Of a DNA stretch of 64,000 nt, positions 35,428 to 44,233 are shown one piece after another; position 1 is the stretch's first letter; the number at the start of each line of letters is the position of its first letter. The notes below the pieces were generated by a model, which was given only the letters and a program-made list of their open reading frames with translations, was not told the DNA's origin and did not search any database. The DNA comes from Neisseriaceae bacterium CLB008 (GTDB lineage Bacteria > Pseudomonadota > Gammaproteobacteria > Burkholderiales > Neisseriaceae). The DNA lies in assembly GCA_041228285.1 (NCBI GenBank), contig CP166133.1, positions 2,141,380 through 2,205,379 of the forward strand, in the 5' to 3' direction. The position numbers and the translations under genes were made by a program.

Positions 35428-35528
35428 TGCCTATTTTTTAATCAAACCTATTTTTTAGTTTAAAAACAAGGGAAAACTCCACTCACCCACAACTTATCCA
35501 CACAGCCACCCACGGTTTCTGTGTAAAA
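35428..35528 (+). repeat. DnaA-box repeat unit 3
   Basis: Left module at 35428; TTATCCACA at 35494-35502; reversed box TGTGTAAAA at 35520-35528 (complement TTTTACACA fits TTWTNCACA). Confidence 0.8.
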
Positions 35529-35657
35529 CCCCTGTACACATACCAGCCTTCTACTCAGCCCATCACCCCACCACTTTCACCTGCAAGCCCCACTAAGCAT
35601 CAACCCCATAGGGCTGAGCGCCCATCATCACCCTATCTGTCCTTAATAATTGGTCAT

Positions 35658-35758
35658 TGCCTATTTTTTAATCAAACTACTTTTATGATTTAAAATCAAT
35701 ACCCAAGCACACTCATGCACAACTTACCCACACAACCACCCCCGCTTTCTGTGTGTAA
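35658..35758 (+). repeat. DnaA-box repeat unit 4
   Basis: Left module at 35658; TTACCCACA at 35724-35732 (one mismatch); reversed box TGTGTGTAA at 35750-35758 (complement TTACACACA, one mismatch). Confidence 0.8.
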
Positions 35759-35782
35759 AGCCTAACCCACCCTCTAGACGTC

Positions 35783-35805
35783 AAAAAAGAGGCCGAAGCC
35801 TCTTT
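35783..35805 (-). terminator. Rho-independent terminator of the mscS-like gene
   Basis: Stem AAAGAGGC / GCCTCTTT closed by a tetraloop (TTCG on the minus strand) with a six-base U tract. Confidence 0.9.
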
Positions 35806-35821
35806 AAAATGACCGTTTTGC

Positions 35822-36694
35822 TTATTGCTTCACCACAATATCCGGCTCATCCGCTGGCTGACCGTATGAAGTAAACAAAAAGGTTTGCATGATGCTTTGC
35901 TGAATGTGCTGGCGTTCACGCACCGGGATCACCATGCGCACAATGAATTTATAATGCTTGTCGTCTACCGCCACAATGGTGATGCGCGGCGCGGCCGAAG
36001 GCGCTTGATACATCCGCTCCGTCTCCAAAGCATTCACGTAGGCCTTGGCCTGAGCCAGATAAGGCATACACAGCTCTTCAGCGCTGTCTTGCAGCACTTT
36101 ACTGGCCTTGATGGGGTCAAGACTATAAGGTGCGGGAATCATGAAGGTGTGAATGGTAAACTCACCCATGTGGTTTTCTCGAAACACCGGCGTACTCAAC
36201 AGCAGGCTATTGGGGATGCTGGTGGTTCGCCCCGTGGTCTGATTAGTCAAATGGCCAGGGCCCACCTCCATCAACACGGTACTGAACACATTCATGTCCA
36301 CCACACGGCCACGATATTGGCCAATCTCAATATAGTCACCGGCGCGATACAGCTTACCGGTGGCCCGCACTAGGCCGCCCGACACGCACATGATCAATTC
36401 CTTGGTGGCCAACACCGTCGCCGCCGCCACCGCCATCATCGACAAGGCAAAGCTTTGGAGCTCGCTGGCCCAAATGATCAGCATGCTGACCAACACGCCT
36501 AAGATCACTGCATTACGGCTGCCGATATACCACCGCTGCTTACTCTCAATACGCATGCCAGGATTGCGCTTAAACACCGTGCGCAATAAAGCAAAGCGCC
36601 CCACCACCAAAATAAACACCAACACCGCCGAGCGCACCACATCGGCAAACAAAGGTGATTCACTGCTTAAAAACTGACTAAACCATTCGTTCAT
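35822..36694 (-). CDS. MscS family small-conductance mechanosensitive channel
   Basis: Inner-membrane channel releasing solutes on hypo-osmotic shock. The 290-residue protein has two or three N-terminal membrane helices and a pore helix region FALSMMAVAAATVLATKELI, followed by the MscS beta domain with RAGDYIEIGQYRGRVVDMNVFSTVL and the IPNSLLLSTPV segment, then an alpha/beta C-terminal domain. It resembles MscS/YbdG-like channels rather than large MscK forms. It is a single gene with its own terminator and lies next to the repeat array. Confidence 0.88.
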   Translation of the reverse strand: MNEWFSQFLSSESPLFADVVRSAVLVFILVVGRFALLRTVFKRNPGMRIESKQRWYIGSRNAVILGVLVSMLIIWASELQSFALSMMAVAAATVLATKELIMCVSGGLVRATGKLYRAGDYIEIGQYRGRVVDMNVFSTVLMEVGPGHLTNQTTGRTTSIPNSLLLSTPVFRENHMGEFTIHTFMIPAPYSLDPIKASKVLQDSAEELCMPYLAQAKAYVNALETERMYQAPSAAPRITIVAVDDKHYKFIVRMVIPVRERQHIQQSIMQTFLFTSYGQPADEPDIVVKQ

Positions 36695-36705
36695 ACTGTA
36701 TCCAT

Positions 36706-36740
36706 CAAAAAAGGGCAGCCTAACGCAATGCAGGCTGCCC
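36706..36740 (-). terminator. Rho-independent terminator of prfC
   Basis: Stem GGGCAGCC / GGCTGCCC with a twelve-base loop, and a plus-strand A6 run giving the U tract. Confidence 0.85.
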
Positions 36741-36763
36741 AGTGAATGTGTTCGCCCTATGGC

Positions 36764-38368
36764 TTAATCGTTTAAATTAACCGAATGCTCGCGGGTTTCG
36801 TGGAACACAATGTCTGGCCAACGCTCTTGCGTCAACTGTAGATTGACTCGGTTAGGGGCCAAATAGGCCAAGGTATTACCGGCATCGATGCTGAGGTTAA
36901 GCTCATTGGCTTTCTCAAACTCTGCCAGTTTTTTGGCATTGGCGCAAGACACCCAACGCGCCGACCAAATCGAGGCGGTTTCAAACATCGCGTCCACGCC
37001 ATATTCAGCCGCCAACCGTGAGGCCACCACTTCAAACTGCAGCACGCCCACAGCGCCCAAAATCAAGTCGCCGCCGTTATGGGGTTTAAATACCTGTACC
37101 GCACCTTCTTCACCCAGCTGCTGCAAGCCTTTTTGCAGCTGCTTCATTTTCAATGGGTTGCGGATGCGCACGCTGCGGAACAGCTCTGGCGCAAAAAACG
37201 GAATGCCGGTAAAGGCCAGCTGTTCGCCTTCGCTGAAACTGTCGCCAATTTGGATGTTGCCGTGGTTCGGGATGCCGATGATGTCGCCCGCGTACGCTTC
37301 TTCCACCAATTCACGATCATGGGACATGAAGGTCACCACGCTCGAGGCCGCAATGTCACGATTCAGACGCAGATGCTTCATTTTCATGCCGCGGCTAAAC
37401 TTGCCAGAACACACGCGTAAAAATGCGATGCGGTCACGGTGTTTCGGGTCCATATTGGCCTGAATTTTAAACACAAAACCAGAAAACTTAGGCTCGCCAG
37501 GCTCCACAACCCGCACCGTCGCGTCTCGTGGCTTAGGCGCTGGCGCCCAGTCGATCAAGGAATCTAAAATTTCACGCACGCCAAAATTGTTAATCGCCGA
37601 GCCAAAGAATACCGGGGTTAACTCACCGGCCAAGAATTCTTCTAGATTAAACTCATTCGATGCCGCCTGAACCAATTCAATTTCAGCACGCAGCTGTTCC
37701 ATTTCAATTGGGAACAATTCATCCAAACGAGGATTATTGATGCCTTCGATCACTTCAAAGTCGGCGGTTAGTTTTTCAGTACCAGCCTCGAACAAGCGCA
37801 CCTGATCGTTCAGGATGTCGTACACACCCTTAAAGTTTTTACCCATGCCAATTGGCCAGGAAACGGGCGCACAGCGGATTTTCAACACGCTTTCCACTTC
37901 GTCCAAAAGCTCAAGCGAATCGCGTACTTCGCGGTCATACTTGTTCATAAAGGTAACGATGGGCGTACTGCGTAAGCGACACACGTTCAAAAGCTTAATC
38001 GTTTGCTCTTCCACGCCGTTACCGGCGTCGATCACCATCAAAGCACTGTCCACGGCGGTCAACACGCGATAGGTGTCTTCCGAGAAGTCTTTGTGGCCTG
38101 GGGTGTCCAAGAGGTTCACCGAGTGGTCGCGGTACTCAAACTGCATCACGCTGGAGGCCACGGAAATGCCGCGCTGCTTCTCGATGTCCATCCAATCGGA
38201 AGTGGCGAACTTACCTGATTTTTTACCTTTAACCGTACCGGCCATTTGGATGGCGCCTGAAAACAACAGCAGCTTTTCGGTCAGCGTGGTTTTACCCGCA
38301 TCAGGGTGAGAAATAATCGCAAACGTCCGACGACGTTGGGCTTTTTTTAAGATTTCTGGGTTAGACAT
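36764..38368 (-). CDS. prfC: Peptide chain release factor 3
   Basis: GTPase that recycles RF1/RF2 from the ribosome after termination. The 534-residue protein has the G1 motif [10 protein letters not shown] near residue 20, DTPGHKDF (G3), NKYDRE (G4) and EF-G-like domains II and III, with the RF3-specific [19 protein letters not shown] segment. Length is as for E. coli RF3. It is transcribed on its own between the metJ and mscS-like genes. Confidence 0.97.
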   Translation of the reverse strand: MSNPEILKKAQRRRTFAIISHPDAGKTTLTEKLLLFSGAIQMAGTVKGKKSGKFATSDWMDIEKQRGISVASSVMQFEYRDHSVNLLDTPGHKDFSEDTYRVLTAVDSALMVIDAGNGVEEQTIKLLNVCRLRSTPIVTFMNKYDREVRDSLELLDEVESVLKIRCAPVSWPIGMGKNFKGVYDILNDQVRLFEAGTEKLTADFEVIEGINNPRLDELFPIEMEQLRAEIELVQAASNEFNLEEFLAGELTPVFFGSAINNFGVREILDSLIDWAPAPKPRDATVRVVEPGEPKFSGFVFKIQANMDPKHRDRIAFLRVCSGKFSRGMKMKHLRLNRDIAASSVVTFMSHDRELVEEAYAGDIIGIPNHGNIQIGDSFSEGEQLAFTGIPFFAPELFRSVRIRNPLKMKQLQKGLQQLGEEGAVQVFKPHNGGDLILGAVGVLQFEVVASRLAAEYGVDAMFETASIWSARWVSCANAKKLAEFEKANELNLSIDAGNTLAYLAPNRVNLQLTQERWPDIVFHETREHSVNLND

Positions 38369-38519
38369 GTTTCACAATACTTTAGAGGAAAAGGTTGTTT
38401 CACAAACAACCCTTTAAGATTCAAATGCCGTCATTATACGCATGTTAAGGCTTGGCGAATACCGCCGCCGCTAATTTTTTTGGCCCCATACACGCCCAAC
38501 GAGGCGTCAGACGCAAACA

Positions 38520-38552
38520 CGCCCAGACGTGGGCTAAGCCACCATCTGGGCG
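38520..38552 (-). terminator. Hairpin after metJ, probable terminator
   Basis: Outer arms CGCCCAGA / TCTGGGCG with an inner GTGG / CCAC stem; the following minus-strand sequence has only a weak T stretch, so this may be a weak or Rho-assisted terminator. Confidence 0.5.
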
Positions 38553-38566
38553 CGTGCAGCTGAAGC

Positions 38567-38806
38567 TTATTTTTTCAGTTCATCATCCGTTGGCAACGGC
38601 TGGCCGGTAAAGGCATGTAAAAACGCTTCGCATAATAATTCACTATTGGTCGCATGTTTTAAGTTATTCACCTGACGGCGGGTGCGCTCATCGGTCAACA
38701 CTTTCAAAACAGGCAATGGAATTGAGACGGTGATTTTTTTGGTTTGTTCGGTTTTCTTACCGTGTTCTGCATACGGGTCGATGTATTCGCCGTTCCATTG
38801 TTTCAT
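38567..38806 (-). CDS. metJ: Methionine repressor MetJ, short form
   Basis: Ribbon-helix-helix repressor that uses S-adenosylmethionine as corepressor and binds tandem met boxes. The 79-residue product is nearly identical to the first 79 residues of E. coli MetJ ([13 protein letters not shown], the DNA-contacting strand [13 protein letters not shown], and [12 protein letters not shown] then [19 protein letters not shown], which includes the SAM-contact region) but stops after DDELKK, about 26 residues short, lacking the C-terminal helix region. The DNA after the stop shows no remnant of the missing part. It is divergent from metB, as in enteric bacteria, with met boxes between. MetJ is chiefly known from gammaproteobacteria. 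Confidence 0.95.
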   Translation of the reverse strand: MKQWNGEYIDPYAEHGKKTEQTKKITVSIPLPVLKVLTDERTRRQVNNLKHATNSELLCEAFLHAFTGQPLPTDDELKK

Positions 38807-38899
38807 TGTCTGCCCTTTTCATTGATTCATTAACTAATGCCTGATTTTAATCATTAATGGCCGTCCTATCAATCCATCCGTACAGAAATAAATCTATTT

Positions 38900-38923
38900 A
38901 GCCATCTATACATCTTGACGTCC
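38900..38923. promoter_or_regulatory. Tandem met boxes between metJ and metB
   Basis: Three contiguous 8-mers AGCCATCT, ATACATCT and TGACGTCC each match the MetJ consensus AGACGTCT at six of eight positions and are in perfect 8-bp register. They lie 77 bp from the metB start and about 94 bp from the metJ start, so both genes are probably repressed when SAM is high. Confidence 0.75.
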
Positions 38924-38978
38924 ATCAATTATCCGTTTATTGTTTCCTCATAGATGAACCATAAAAGGCCAAAAAATC

Positions 38979-40169
38979 ATGAGCTTTCAGATTGCCACGC
39001 TGGCGATTCGCAGCGGTTTAAACGACGACGAGCAGTACGGTGCCGTGGTGCCGCCGCTGCATTTATCCAGCACGTACAACTTTAAAAACTTTAAAGAGCC
39101 GCGCGCCCATGATTATGCCCGCCGCGGCAACCCCAGCCGAGACCACGGCATTCATGCCTTAGCCCAACTCGAAGGCGGTGCAGGCGCCATTTTAACCAAC
39201 AGTGGCACGTCTGCCCTGCTGCTGCTGTTAACCGTCTTCTTAACCCCTCAAGACCTTTTGGTCGCACCACACGACTGCTATGGCGGCAGCCATCGCCTGC
39301 TGACCAGCCTCAGCGCACAGGGCGCCTTTAAGGTGTGCTTCGTCAACCAAAGCAATGAGGCTGAATTACAACAGGCTTGGGCACAAAAGCCTAAGCTGGT
39401 GCTGATTGAAACCCCTAGCAACCCGCTGCTTAACGTGGTCGACATTCAGGCATTGTGCCAAGCGGCCCAAGCGGCGGGCGCCCTGACTGTGGTGGACAAT
39501 ACATTCTTAAGCCCCGTATTGCAGCGCCCCTTTGAGCTTGGGGCCGACTTAGTCTTGCATTCGTGTACCAAATATTTAAACGGCCATTCCGACGTGGTCG
39601 CCGGCGCCGTCGTCTGTCGCAGCACGGAACTGACCGAAACGCTCACCTGGTGGGCCAACAATTTGGGCGTCACCTGTAGCGCCTTTGACAGCTATTTACT
39701 GCTGCGCGGCCTGCGTACCTTGGTGCCCAGAATCACCCAGCAGCAGCACAACGCCGCAGCCATCGTGACCTTTTTAAACAGCCACCCCTTGGTCGCCAAA
39801 GTGTATTACCCTGGCCTTAAGAGCCATCCAGGCCACGCCCTTGCCAAACGCCAACAGCGCGGTTTTGGCGCCATGATCAGCGTTGAACTCAAGGGCAACG
39901 AAGCCCAGCTAGCCGAATTTTTAGCTCAACTCAAGCTCTTTACTCTGGCAGAGTCGCTAGGCGGCGTCGAAAGCTTAATCGCCCACCCCGCCAGCATGAC
40001 CCACGCCGGCATGAGCCCTCAAGCGCAGCAGCAAGCGGGGATCAGCGCGCGTCTCTTACGGCTATCGGTCGGGCTAGAAGACGTAAACGATTTAGTGGCA
40101 GATTTGGCTCAGGCCCTCAATGCGGTAAAGTCACCACAAAACCCACAAAAAAACAGCACGGCCGCATAA
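38979..40169 (+). CDS. metB: Cystathionine gamma-synthase
   Basis: PLP enzyme joining O-succinylhomoserine and cysteine to cystathionine in methionine synthesis. The 396-residue protein is strikingly close to E. coli MetB: RSGLNDDEQYG, PPLHLSSTYNF, LVAPHDCYGGSHRL, VDNTFLSP, and HSCTKYLNGHSDVVAG with the PLP lysine at residue 198, the same number as in E. coli. AAAAGG lies upstream of the ATG. The succinyl- rather than acetyl-homoserine preference is inferred from this resemblance. Control by the met boxes upstream is likely. Confidence 0.95.
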   Translation: MSFQIATLAIRSGLNDDEQYGAVVPPLHLSSTYNFKNFKEPRAHDYARRGNPSRDHGIHALAQLEGGAGAILTNSGTSALLLLLTVFLTPQDLLVAPHDCYGGSHRLLTSLSAQGAFKVCFVNQSNEAELQQAWAQKPKLVLIETPSNPLLNVVDIQALCQAAQAAGALTVVDNTFLSPVLQRPFELGADLVLHSCTKYLNGHSDVVAGAVVCRSTELTETLTWWANNLGVTCSAFDSYLLLRGLRTLVPRITQQQHNAAAIVTFLNSHPLVAKVYYPGLKSHPGHALAKRQQRGFGAMISVELKGNEAQLAEFLAQLKLFTLAESLGGVESLIAHPASMTHAGMSPQAQQQAGISARLLRLSVGLEDVNDLVADLAQALNAVKSPQNPQKNSTAA

Positions 40170-40250
40170 AAAATAAACAAGAAAAGGTAAATATGGTAGA
40201 TTAATCAACGTCATCAACAACACGGCAGGAACACGCCAAAAGGGCTGCCC

Positions 40251-40835
40251 ATGAATACTGTTTACATCATCCATGGTTTTCAAGCCAGCCCGGCTAGCCA
40301 CTGGTTTCCTTGGCTGAAGCTACAGCTGAATCGACGCCGCGTAAATGCCCATGTTCTCTCCATGCCCCATCCGAGCGACCCTAAACTCGAAGAATGGGTG
40401 GGCCATCTACAGGCACGCATCACCACCCCAACGGCCAATACCTATTTTGTCGCCCACAGCTTGGGCTGCATCATGTTGCTGTATTACCTAGCCACCACAC
40501 CGCTGAGCCGCCCGTTTGGTGGCATGGTTCTGGTGTCTGGTTTTTACGAACCCCTCCCCCCCATCCCCACCCTTGCCCCCCATTTGGCCAGCAGCCTTGA
40601 AGACGCCCAAGCTCAGCCATTACAGTTTGAGCTGCTACGCCACAAGGTCAACCAATGCGTCTGCATTTCCTCCAGCAACGACACCATCGTGCCGAGCGAA
40701 TACACTCTGCGTTTGGCCCAAAAGCTCAATGCCCCCCATCATCTGATCGACAATGGCGGGCATTTTTTAGATCGCGAGGGCTTTACCAAACTGCCCATTG
40801 TGGATCAAATCCTACGGGATATGATGTTAACTTGA
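40251..40835 (+). CDS. RBBP9/YdeN-type serine hydrolase
   Basis: Small alpha/beta-hydrolase of the RBBP9/YdeN family, 194 residues, cytoplasmic. The start VYIIHGFQASP supplies the oxyanion region, nucleophile Ser70 is in AHSLG, Asp144 in SSNDTIVP and His171 in NGGHF complete the triad. The substrate is unknown; members act as esterases in vitro. It lies 81 bp after metB and could be read through, but functional linkage is not evident. Its 3' end overlaps the convergent MFS gene by nine bases. Confidence 0.88.
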   Translation: MNTVYIIHGFQASPASHWFPWLKLQLNRRRVNAHVLSMPHPSDPKLEEWVGHLQARITTPTANTYFVAHSLGCIMLLYYLATTPLSRPFGGMVLVSGFYEPLPPIPTLAPHLASSLEDAQAQPLQFELLRHKVNQCVCISSSNDTIVPSEYTLRLAQKLNAPHHLIDNGGHFLDREGFTKLPIVDQILRDMMLT

Positions 40836-42143
40836 ACGTTTGTCGGCTTTGATTTTAATAAACCCAAACACCAGTACCACCGCAATCAACTCCAGCGCGG
40901 CCACAAAATACAGCCCTGCCGACAAACTATTTGACTGCTCTTTCAAAAAGCCAATCATATACGGTGCCACAAAACCGGCCAGGTTACCCACCGAGTTAAT
41001 CAAAGCAATCGACCCAGCTGCCGCCGCGCCGGTAAAGAACAACGACGGAATAGACCAAAACACCGGGAAAGCGGCCAAAATACCGACAGACGCAATGGTC
41101 AAACCGATGAGCGCCATCACTGCATTATGAGCAAAAAAGCCTGTCATCACCAAGCCAATACTGGCCAACAGCGTCGCCGCACACACGTGTAGCTTACGCT
41201 CGCCGGTTTTATCCGAATGCGCACCAATCCACACCATCGCAATGGTGCCAAACAAGAACGGCACTGCCGAAATCAAACCAATGGTTAAGGTGTTGTCGAT
41301 GCCCAAAGCCTTAATGATGCTGGGCGACCAAAACGCAATGGTGGCGTTACCGCTGACAATACAAAAGTAAATCGCAGCACACAGCCACACCACTTTATTC
41401 CTAATCACGGCACGGAAGCTAGAGTGCTTGCCCACGCCTTGATTGTCGGCGGCCACGTCGGCGTTTACCAAGCGTTTTTCTTCAGCGTTTAACCACTTGG
41501 TGCTGTCTGGGCGATCGGGTAGGTATTTCAATACGAACAGGCCAGCAATCACCGAAGGAATCCCCTCGATTAAGAACAGCCACTGCCAGTTAGCCAAACT
41601 GCCCACGCCCACCATTTTATTCATCACCAAGCCGGCCAAAGGCCCCCCTACCACGCCCGCAATCGCGAACGACGTCATGAATAAGCCATTGATCTTGGCG
41701 CGTCGAGCCGATGGAAACCAATAGGTGATGTAGAGCACCACGCCTGGGAAGAAGCCTGCTTCAAAAGCCCCCAATAAAAACCGCAGGATGTAAAACTGCG
41801 TCGGCGTGGTCACAAACATCATCGCTGCCGAGGTAATGCCCCATAAAATGGTGATCCGCGCCAGCGTTTTACGCGCACCGATTTTCTCTAAATACAAATT
41901 ACTGGGCACTTCAAAAATGAAGTAACCGATAAAGAAAATACCCGCACCCAGGCCATAAATGGCCTCACTGAAACCCAGGTCGGACAGCATGGTGATTTTG
42001 GCGAAGCCCACGTTGACCCGATTCAGCCAGGCCAAGAGGAATAAAAAGATTAAAAAGGGCACCAGGCGATTGGTGATTTTTTTATACGCCCGTTCCTTAA
42101 TCAGCAGCTCATCGGCGCTGATGCTTGTGTTCACGTGACTCAT
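40827..42143 (-). CDS. MFS transporter, ACS (anion:cation symporter) family
   Basis: Predicted 12-helix importer of organic anions, 438 residues. N-terminal FLFLLAWLNRVNVGFAKITM and the GIFFIGYFIFEVPSNL segment, plus RITILWGITSA and RFLLGAFEAGFFPG, are characteristic of the ACS group (galactonate, hydroxyphenylacetate, phthalate and similar permeases). It lies 30 bp downstream of the amidase gene and belongs to the GntR-DUF2848-amidase-transporter cluster, so it probably imports the amidase substrate, which is unidentified. Confidence 0.9.
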   Translation of the reverse strand: MSHVNTSISADELLIKERAYKKITNRLVPFLIFLFLLAWLNRVNVGFAKITMLSDLGFSEAIYGLGAGIFFIGYFIFEVPSNLYLEKIGARKTLARITILWGITSAAMMFVTTPTQFYILRFLLGAFEAGFFPGVVLYITYWFPSARRAKINGLFMTSFAIAGVVGGPLAGLVMNKMVGVGSLANWQWLFLIEGIPSVIAGLFVLKYLPDRPDSTKWLNAEEKRLVNADVAADNQGVGKHSSFRAVIRNKVVWLCAAIYFCIVSGNATIAFWSPSIIKALGIDNTLTIGLISAVPFLFGTIAMVWIGAHSDKTGERKLHVCAATLLASIGLVMTGFFAHNAVMALIGLTIASVGILAAFPVFWSIPSLFFTGAAAAGSIALINSVGNLAGFVAPYMIGFLKEQSNSLSAGLYFVAALELIAVVLVFGFIKIKADKRSS

Positions 42144-42173
42144 AAGGTTTTCTCCGGTTTGTCTTTAATTGTT

Positions 42174-43499
42174 TTACGTAGCTAAGGCCTGTTCAATGCT
42201 CAATGCGACATTTAAAATGTGTTCATCTTGACCTGCCATACCACCCACGCTCAGGCCCAAGCCTTGGCCCAAGGGCAGTGATACGGCACAGCCATCCAAA
42301 AAGTTCAACACCGTGGTGTTGCGTAGCGCTAAGGCATTCAGGCTAAAGAAGCGCGCCTCATCGGCCAAATCAGCCAACTGTGGTGGTTCGATCGCCACCG
42401 TGGGCATCAACCACGCATCGGCGTAAGCCAAGCGGCTTTGGGCTAATTCAATCAAGCCTGCGCGCTGCTGCTGCACGCGTAAATAATCACCGGCACTGAT
42501 GTGGCGACCGCGCTCAATCCGTGTGGCCACTAAGGGGTCGTATTCGGCCCTTACCTCATCAAAAAAGTCTTGATGTTCCGACCACACTTCCGCAGCGGTT
42601 AAGCCACCTGCGGCATTGATTTCAGGAATGCGGTGCAGCTCTGAAAACGCAAACGGCACAATACGGGCGCCTAGTTGGCTCAGTTTGGTGAGGCTGCGGC
42701 TATAGGCGGCGGCAACAGCGGGGGCGAGCTGGTCTAGCACATAGTCTTCCGTCACAAACAGGCGTAAGCCCGCCAATGGGGCCGCCGTCAGCGCATGTGC
42801 CTGACCAGACAACGCCGCATCGACCAAACCGCAGTCGCGCACCGAATGGGTGATTGCCCCAATCGAATCAAAGCTGTGTGACAAGGGCACGACGCCTTTG
42901 CGGCTGATGCGTGCTGCCGTTGGTTTGAAACCCACCACATCACAAAACGCAGCTGGTATACGCAAAGAGCCACCAGTATCCGAGCCTAGGCCCGCCAAGA
43001 CCATGCCGCCGGCCACGCTGACTGCACCGCCCGAAGTCGAACCCCCGGCAATGGCTTCTGGCCGCTCTGGATGGCAAGGCGTGCCGTGGTGAGGATTGTA
43101 ACCCAGGCCAGAAAAAGCAAACTCGCTCATATTGGTACGGCCAACCAAGACCGCCCCTGCCGCGCGTAACGCGCTGATGGCAGGGGCGTCTTCTGTTGCA
43201 GCGCCCTGCTGGGCAAAAAGCTTAGATCCTGCGGCCGACACTTCACCTTTGACGTCAAAAGAATCCTTAATCGATACCGGGATCCCTGCCAAAGGCGAAG
43301 CCACATAGCCTGCGCGGCGCTGTGCATCAGCGGCTTCGGCCTGAGCCAAAACCGCTGCTTCATCCACGCTCACCCAAGCCTTACCGCCTTCTTGATGGTG
43401 TTGTTTAATTTTTTGTAAGCTTTCTTGCGCCAGCTCGACGCTGTTCACCTTACCGTTTGCCAGTAAGGATTGAACCGAGGTAATGTCTGTTGTGTGCAT
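42174..43499 (-). CDS. Amidase signature family hydrolase
   Basis: Ser-cisSer-Lys amide hydrolase of 441 residues, probably cytoplasmic. Lys78 in GIPVSIKDSFDV, the serine-rich AGGSTSGGAVSVAGG around 152-166 and nucleophile Ser178 in GSDTGGSLRIPA make the expected triad. It resembles small-molecule amidases more than GatA. Its ATG follows the DUF2848 stop directly (TAAATG), so the two are translationally coupled. The natural amide is unknown. Confidence 0.92.
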   Translation of the reverse strand: MHTTDITSVQSLLANGKVNSVELAQESLQKIKQHHQEGGKAWVSVDEAAVLAQAEAADAQRRAGYVASPLAGIPVSIKDSFDVKGEVSAAGSKLFAQQGAATEDAPAISALRAAGAVLVGRTNMSEFAFSGLGYNPHHGTPCHPERPEAIAGGSTSGGAVSVAGGMVLAGLGSDTGGSLRIPAAFCDVVGFKPTAARISRKGVVPLSHSFDSIGAITHSVRDCGLVDAALSGQAHALTAAPLAGLRLFVTEDYVLDQLAPAVAAAYSRSLTKLSQLGARIVPFAFSELHRIPEINAAGGLTAAEVWSEHQDFFDEVRAEYDPLVATRIERGRHISAGDYLRVQQQRAGLIELAQSRLAYADAWLMPTVAIEPPQLADLADEARFFSLNALALRNTTVLNFLDGCAVSLPLGQGLGLSVGGMAGQDEHILNVALSIEQALAT

Positions 43500-44177
43500 T
43501 TATTCGTCCACCGCTAAATACGCCAGTTGATAAGTATGCTGAAGGCTGCGGCCCAGTACGGGATCGTGCAGCTCGACTTCAAACGCTTCGCCATAGCCTA
43601 ATTGGCCAATCACCGCCTGAGTGCCACAGAACATCACTTGGCCATCCTCAAGGCTGCGCTGCCCCGACCATTGTTCAAACAGTTCCAGTGGATGCAGTAA
43701 GGAGGTCACGCTGCCTTCTTGATAGAGAGCACGCTCACCATTAAGCGTGCGGTAGCAACGCATGTGCAGCTGATCCCAATGATCGGCCACATCGGCAAAG
43801 CGCCATACGTCGCTAGAAAAAGGCTTGGCACACATTTGCTTAGACACGGTTACGTCGTATGCTTCGACTTTGCGATCAGTGTGGTCTGAACCCACGCCCA
43901 CATACAGCTCACCCTCATGCTGAAACAGCACACACTCCACTTCACCAGAAGAGTCTTTTCTGGGCACGTCAATGCGCTCACCATTGGTCAATAACTTAGG
44001 CTCTAGTGGATAAAAACACGGCGTTTTCTTTGGTGGCGCTATGCCCATTTCTTGTAGTTCTTTAATGTGGGCATTAACCGCCGCCTGATCACGGCCAGCC
44101 CAGCCGCCAATAATCAAGGCAGTGGGTTGGAAGTGAATGCTGCCGTGCTCTACTACGTTTAAAATCAATGTACTCAT
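43500..44177 (-). CDS. DUF2848 family protein
   Basis: A 225-residue cytoplasmic protein that I assign to DUF2848 from memory of the family, with FAH-like features: GGWAGRD near the start and LYVGVGSDHTDRKVEAYDVTVSKQMC in the middle, with acidic and His residues suited to metal binding. No activity is established. It is translationally coupled to the amidase and is likely to act on the same substrate or product. It begins 56 bp after the gntR gene. Confidence 0.75.
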   Translation of the reverse strand: MSTLILNVVEHGSIHFQPTALIIGGWAGRDQAAVNAHIKELQEMGIAPPKKTPCFYPLEPKLLTNGERIDVPRKDSSGEVECVLFQHEGELYVGVGSDHTDRKVEAYDVTVSKQMCAKPFSSDVWRFADVADHWDQLHMRCYRTLNGERALYQEGSVTSLLHPLELFEQWSGQRSLEDGQVMFCGTQAVIGQLGYGEAFEVELHDPVLGRSLQHTYQLAYLAVDE

Positions 44178-44233
44178 ACGACCCCTTTGTTAGTATCAGC
44201 CTGATGGCTCTTAGAAGATTTCAACCGCCTTAC

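Larger units (their letters stand above)
35120..35758. repeat. Array of four 101-bp repeats carrying inverted DnaA-box pairs
   Basis: The 810-bp gap between nadA and the mscS-like gene contains four same-orientation units at 35120, 35268, 35428 and 35658, each 101 bp, separated by 47, 59 and 129 bp of unrelated sequence. Every unit has, at fixed offsets: an AT-rich left module (TGCCTATTTTTTAATCAA in three, a diverged form in the first), TTAAAA-like TTAAAAWCAA at +32, TTATCCACA (a perfect E. coli-type DnaA box; TTACCCACA in unit 4) at +66, and a reversed DnaA-box-like 9-mer at +92. No coding frame is conserved between units. It may be a replication origin, a DnaA-titration locus or another DnaA-responsive element. 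Confidence 0.85.

Noticed and set aside
35120-35758. CRISPR array
   Set aside because: The repeats are 101 bp, only partly conserved, the separators vary from 47 to 129 bp, and no cas genes are nearby.
35885-36373. 162-codon frame opposite the mscS-like gene
   Set aside because: Antisense shadow of a well-supported coding region; His-rich composition reflects codon bias of the opposite strand.
38520-38566. metJ as a frameshifted or nonsense pseudogene
   Set aside because: None of the sequence after the stop resembles the missing MetJ C-terminus in any frame, and the met boxes remain, so a genuine short form is more likely.
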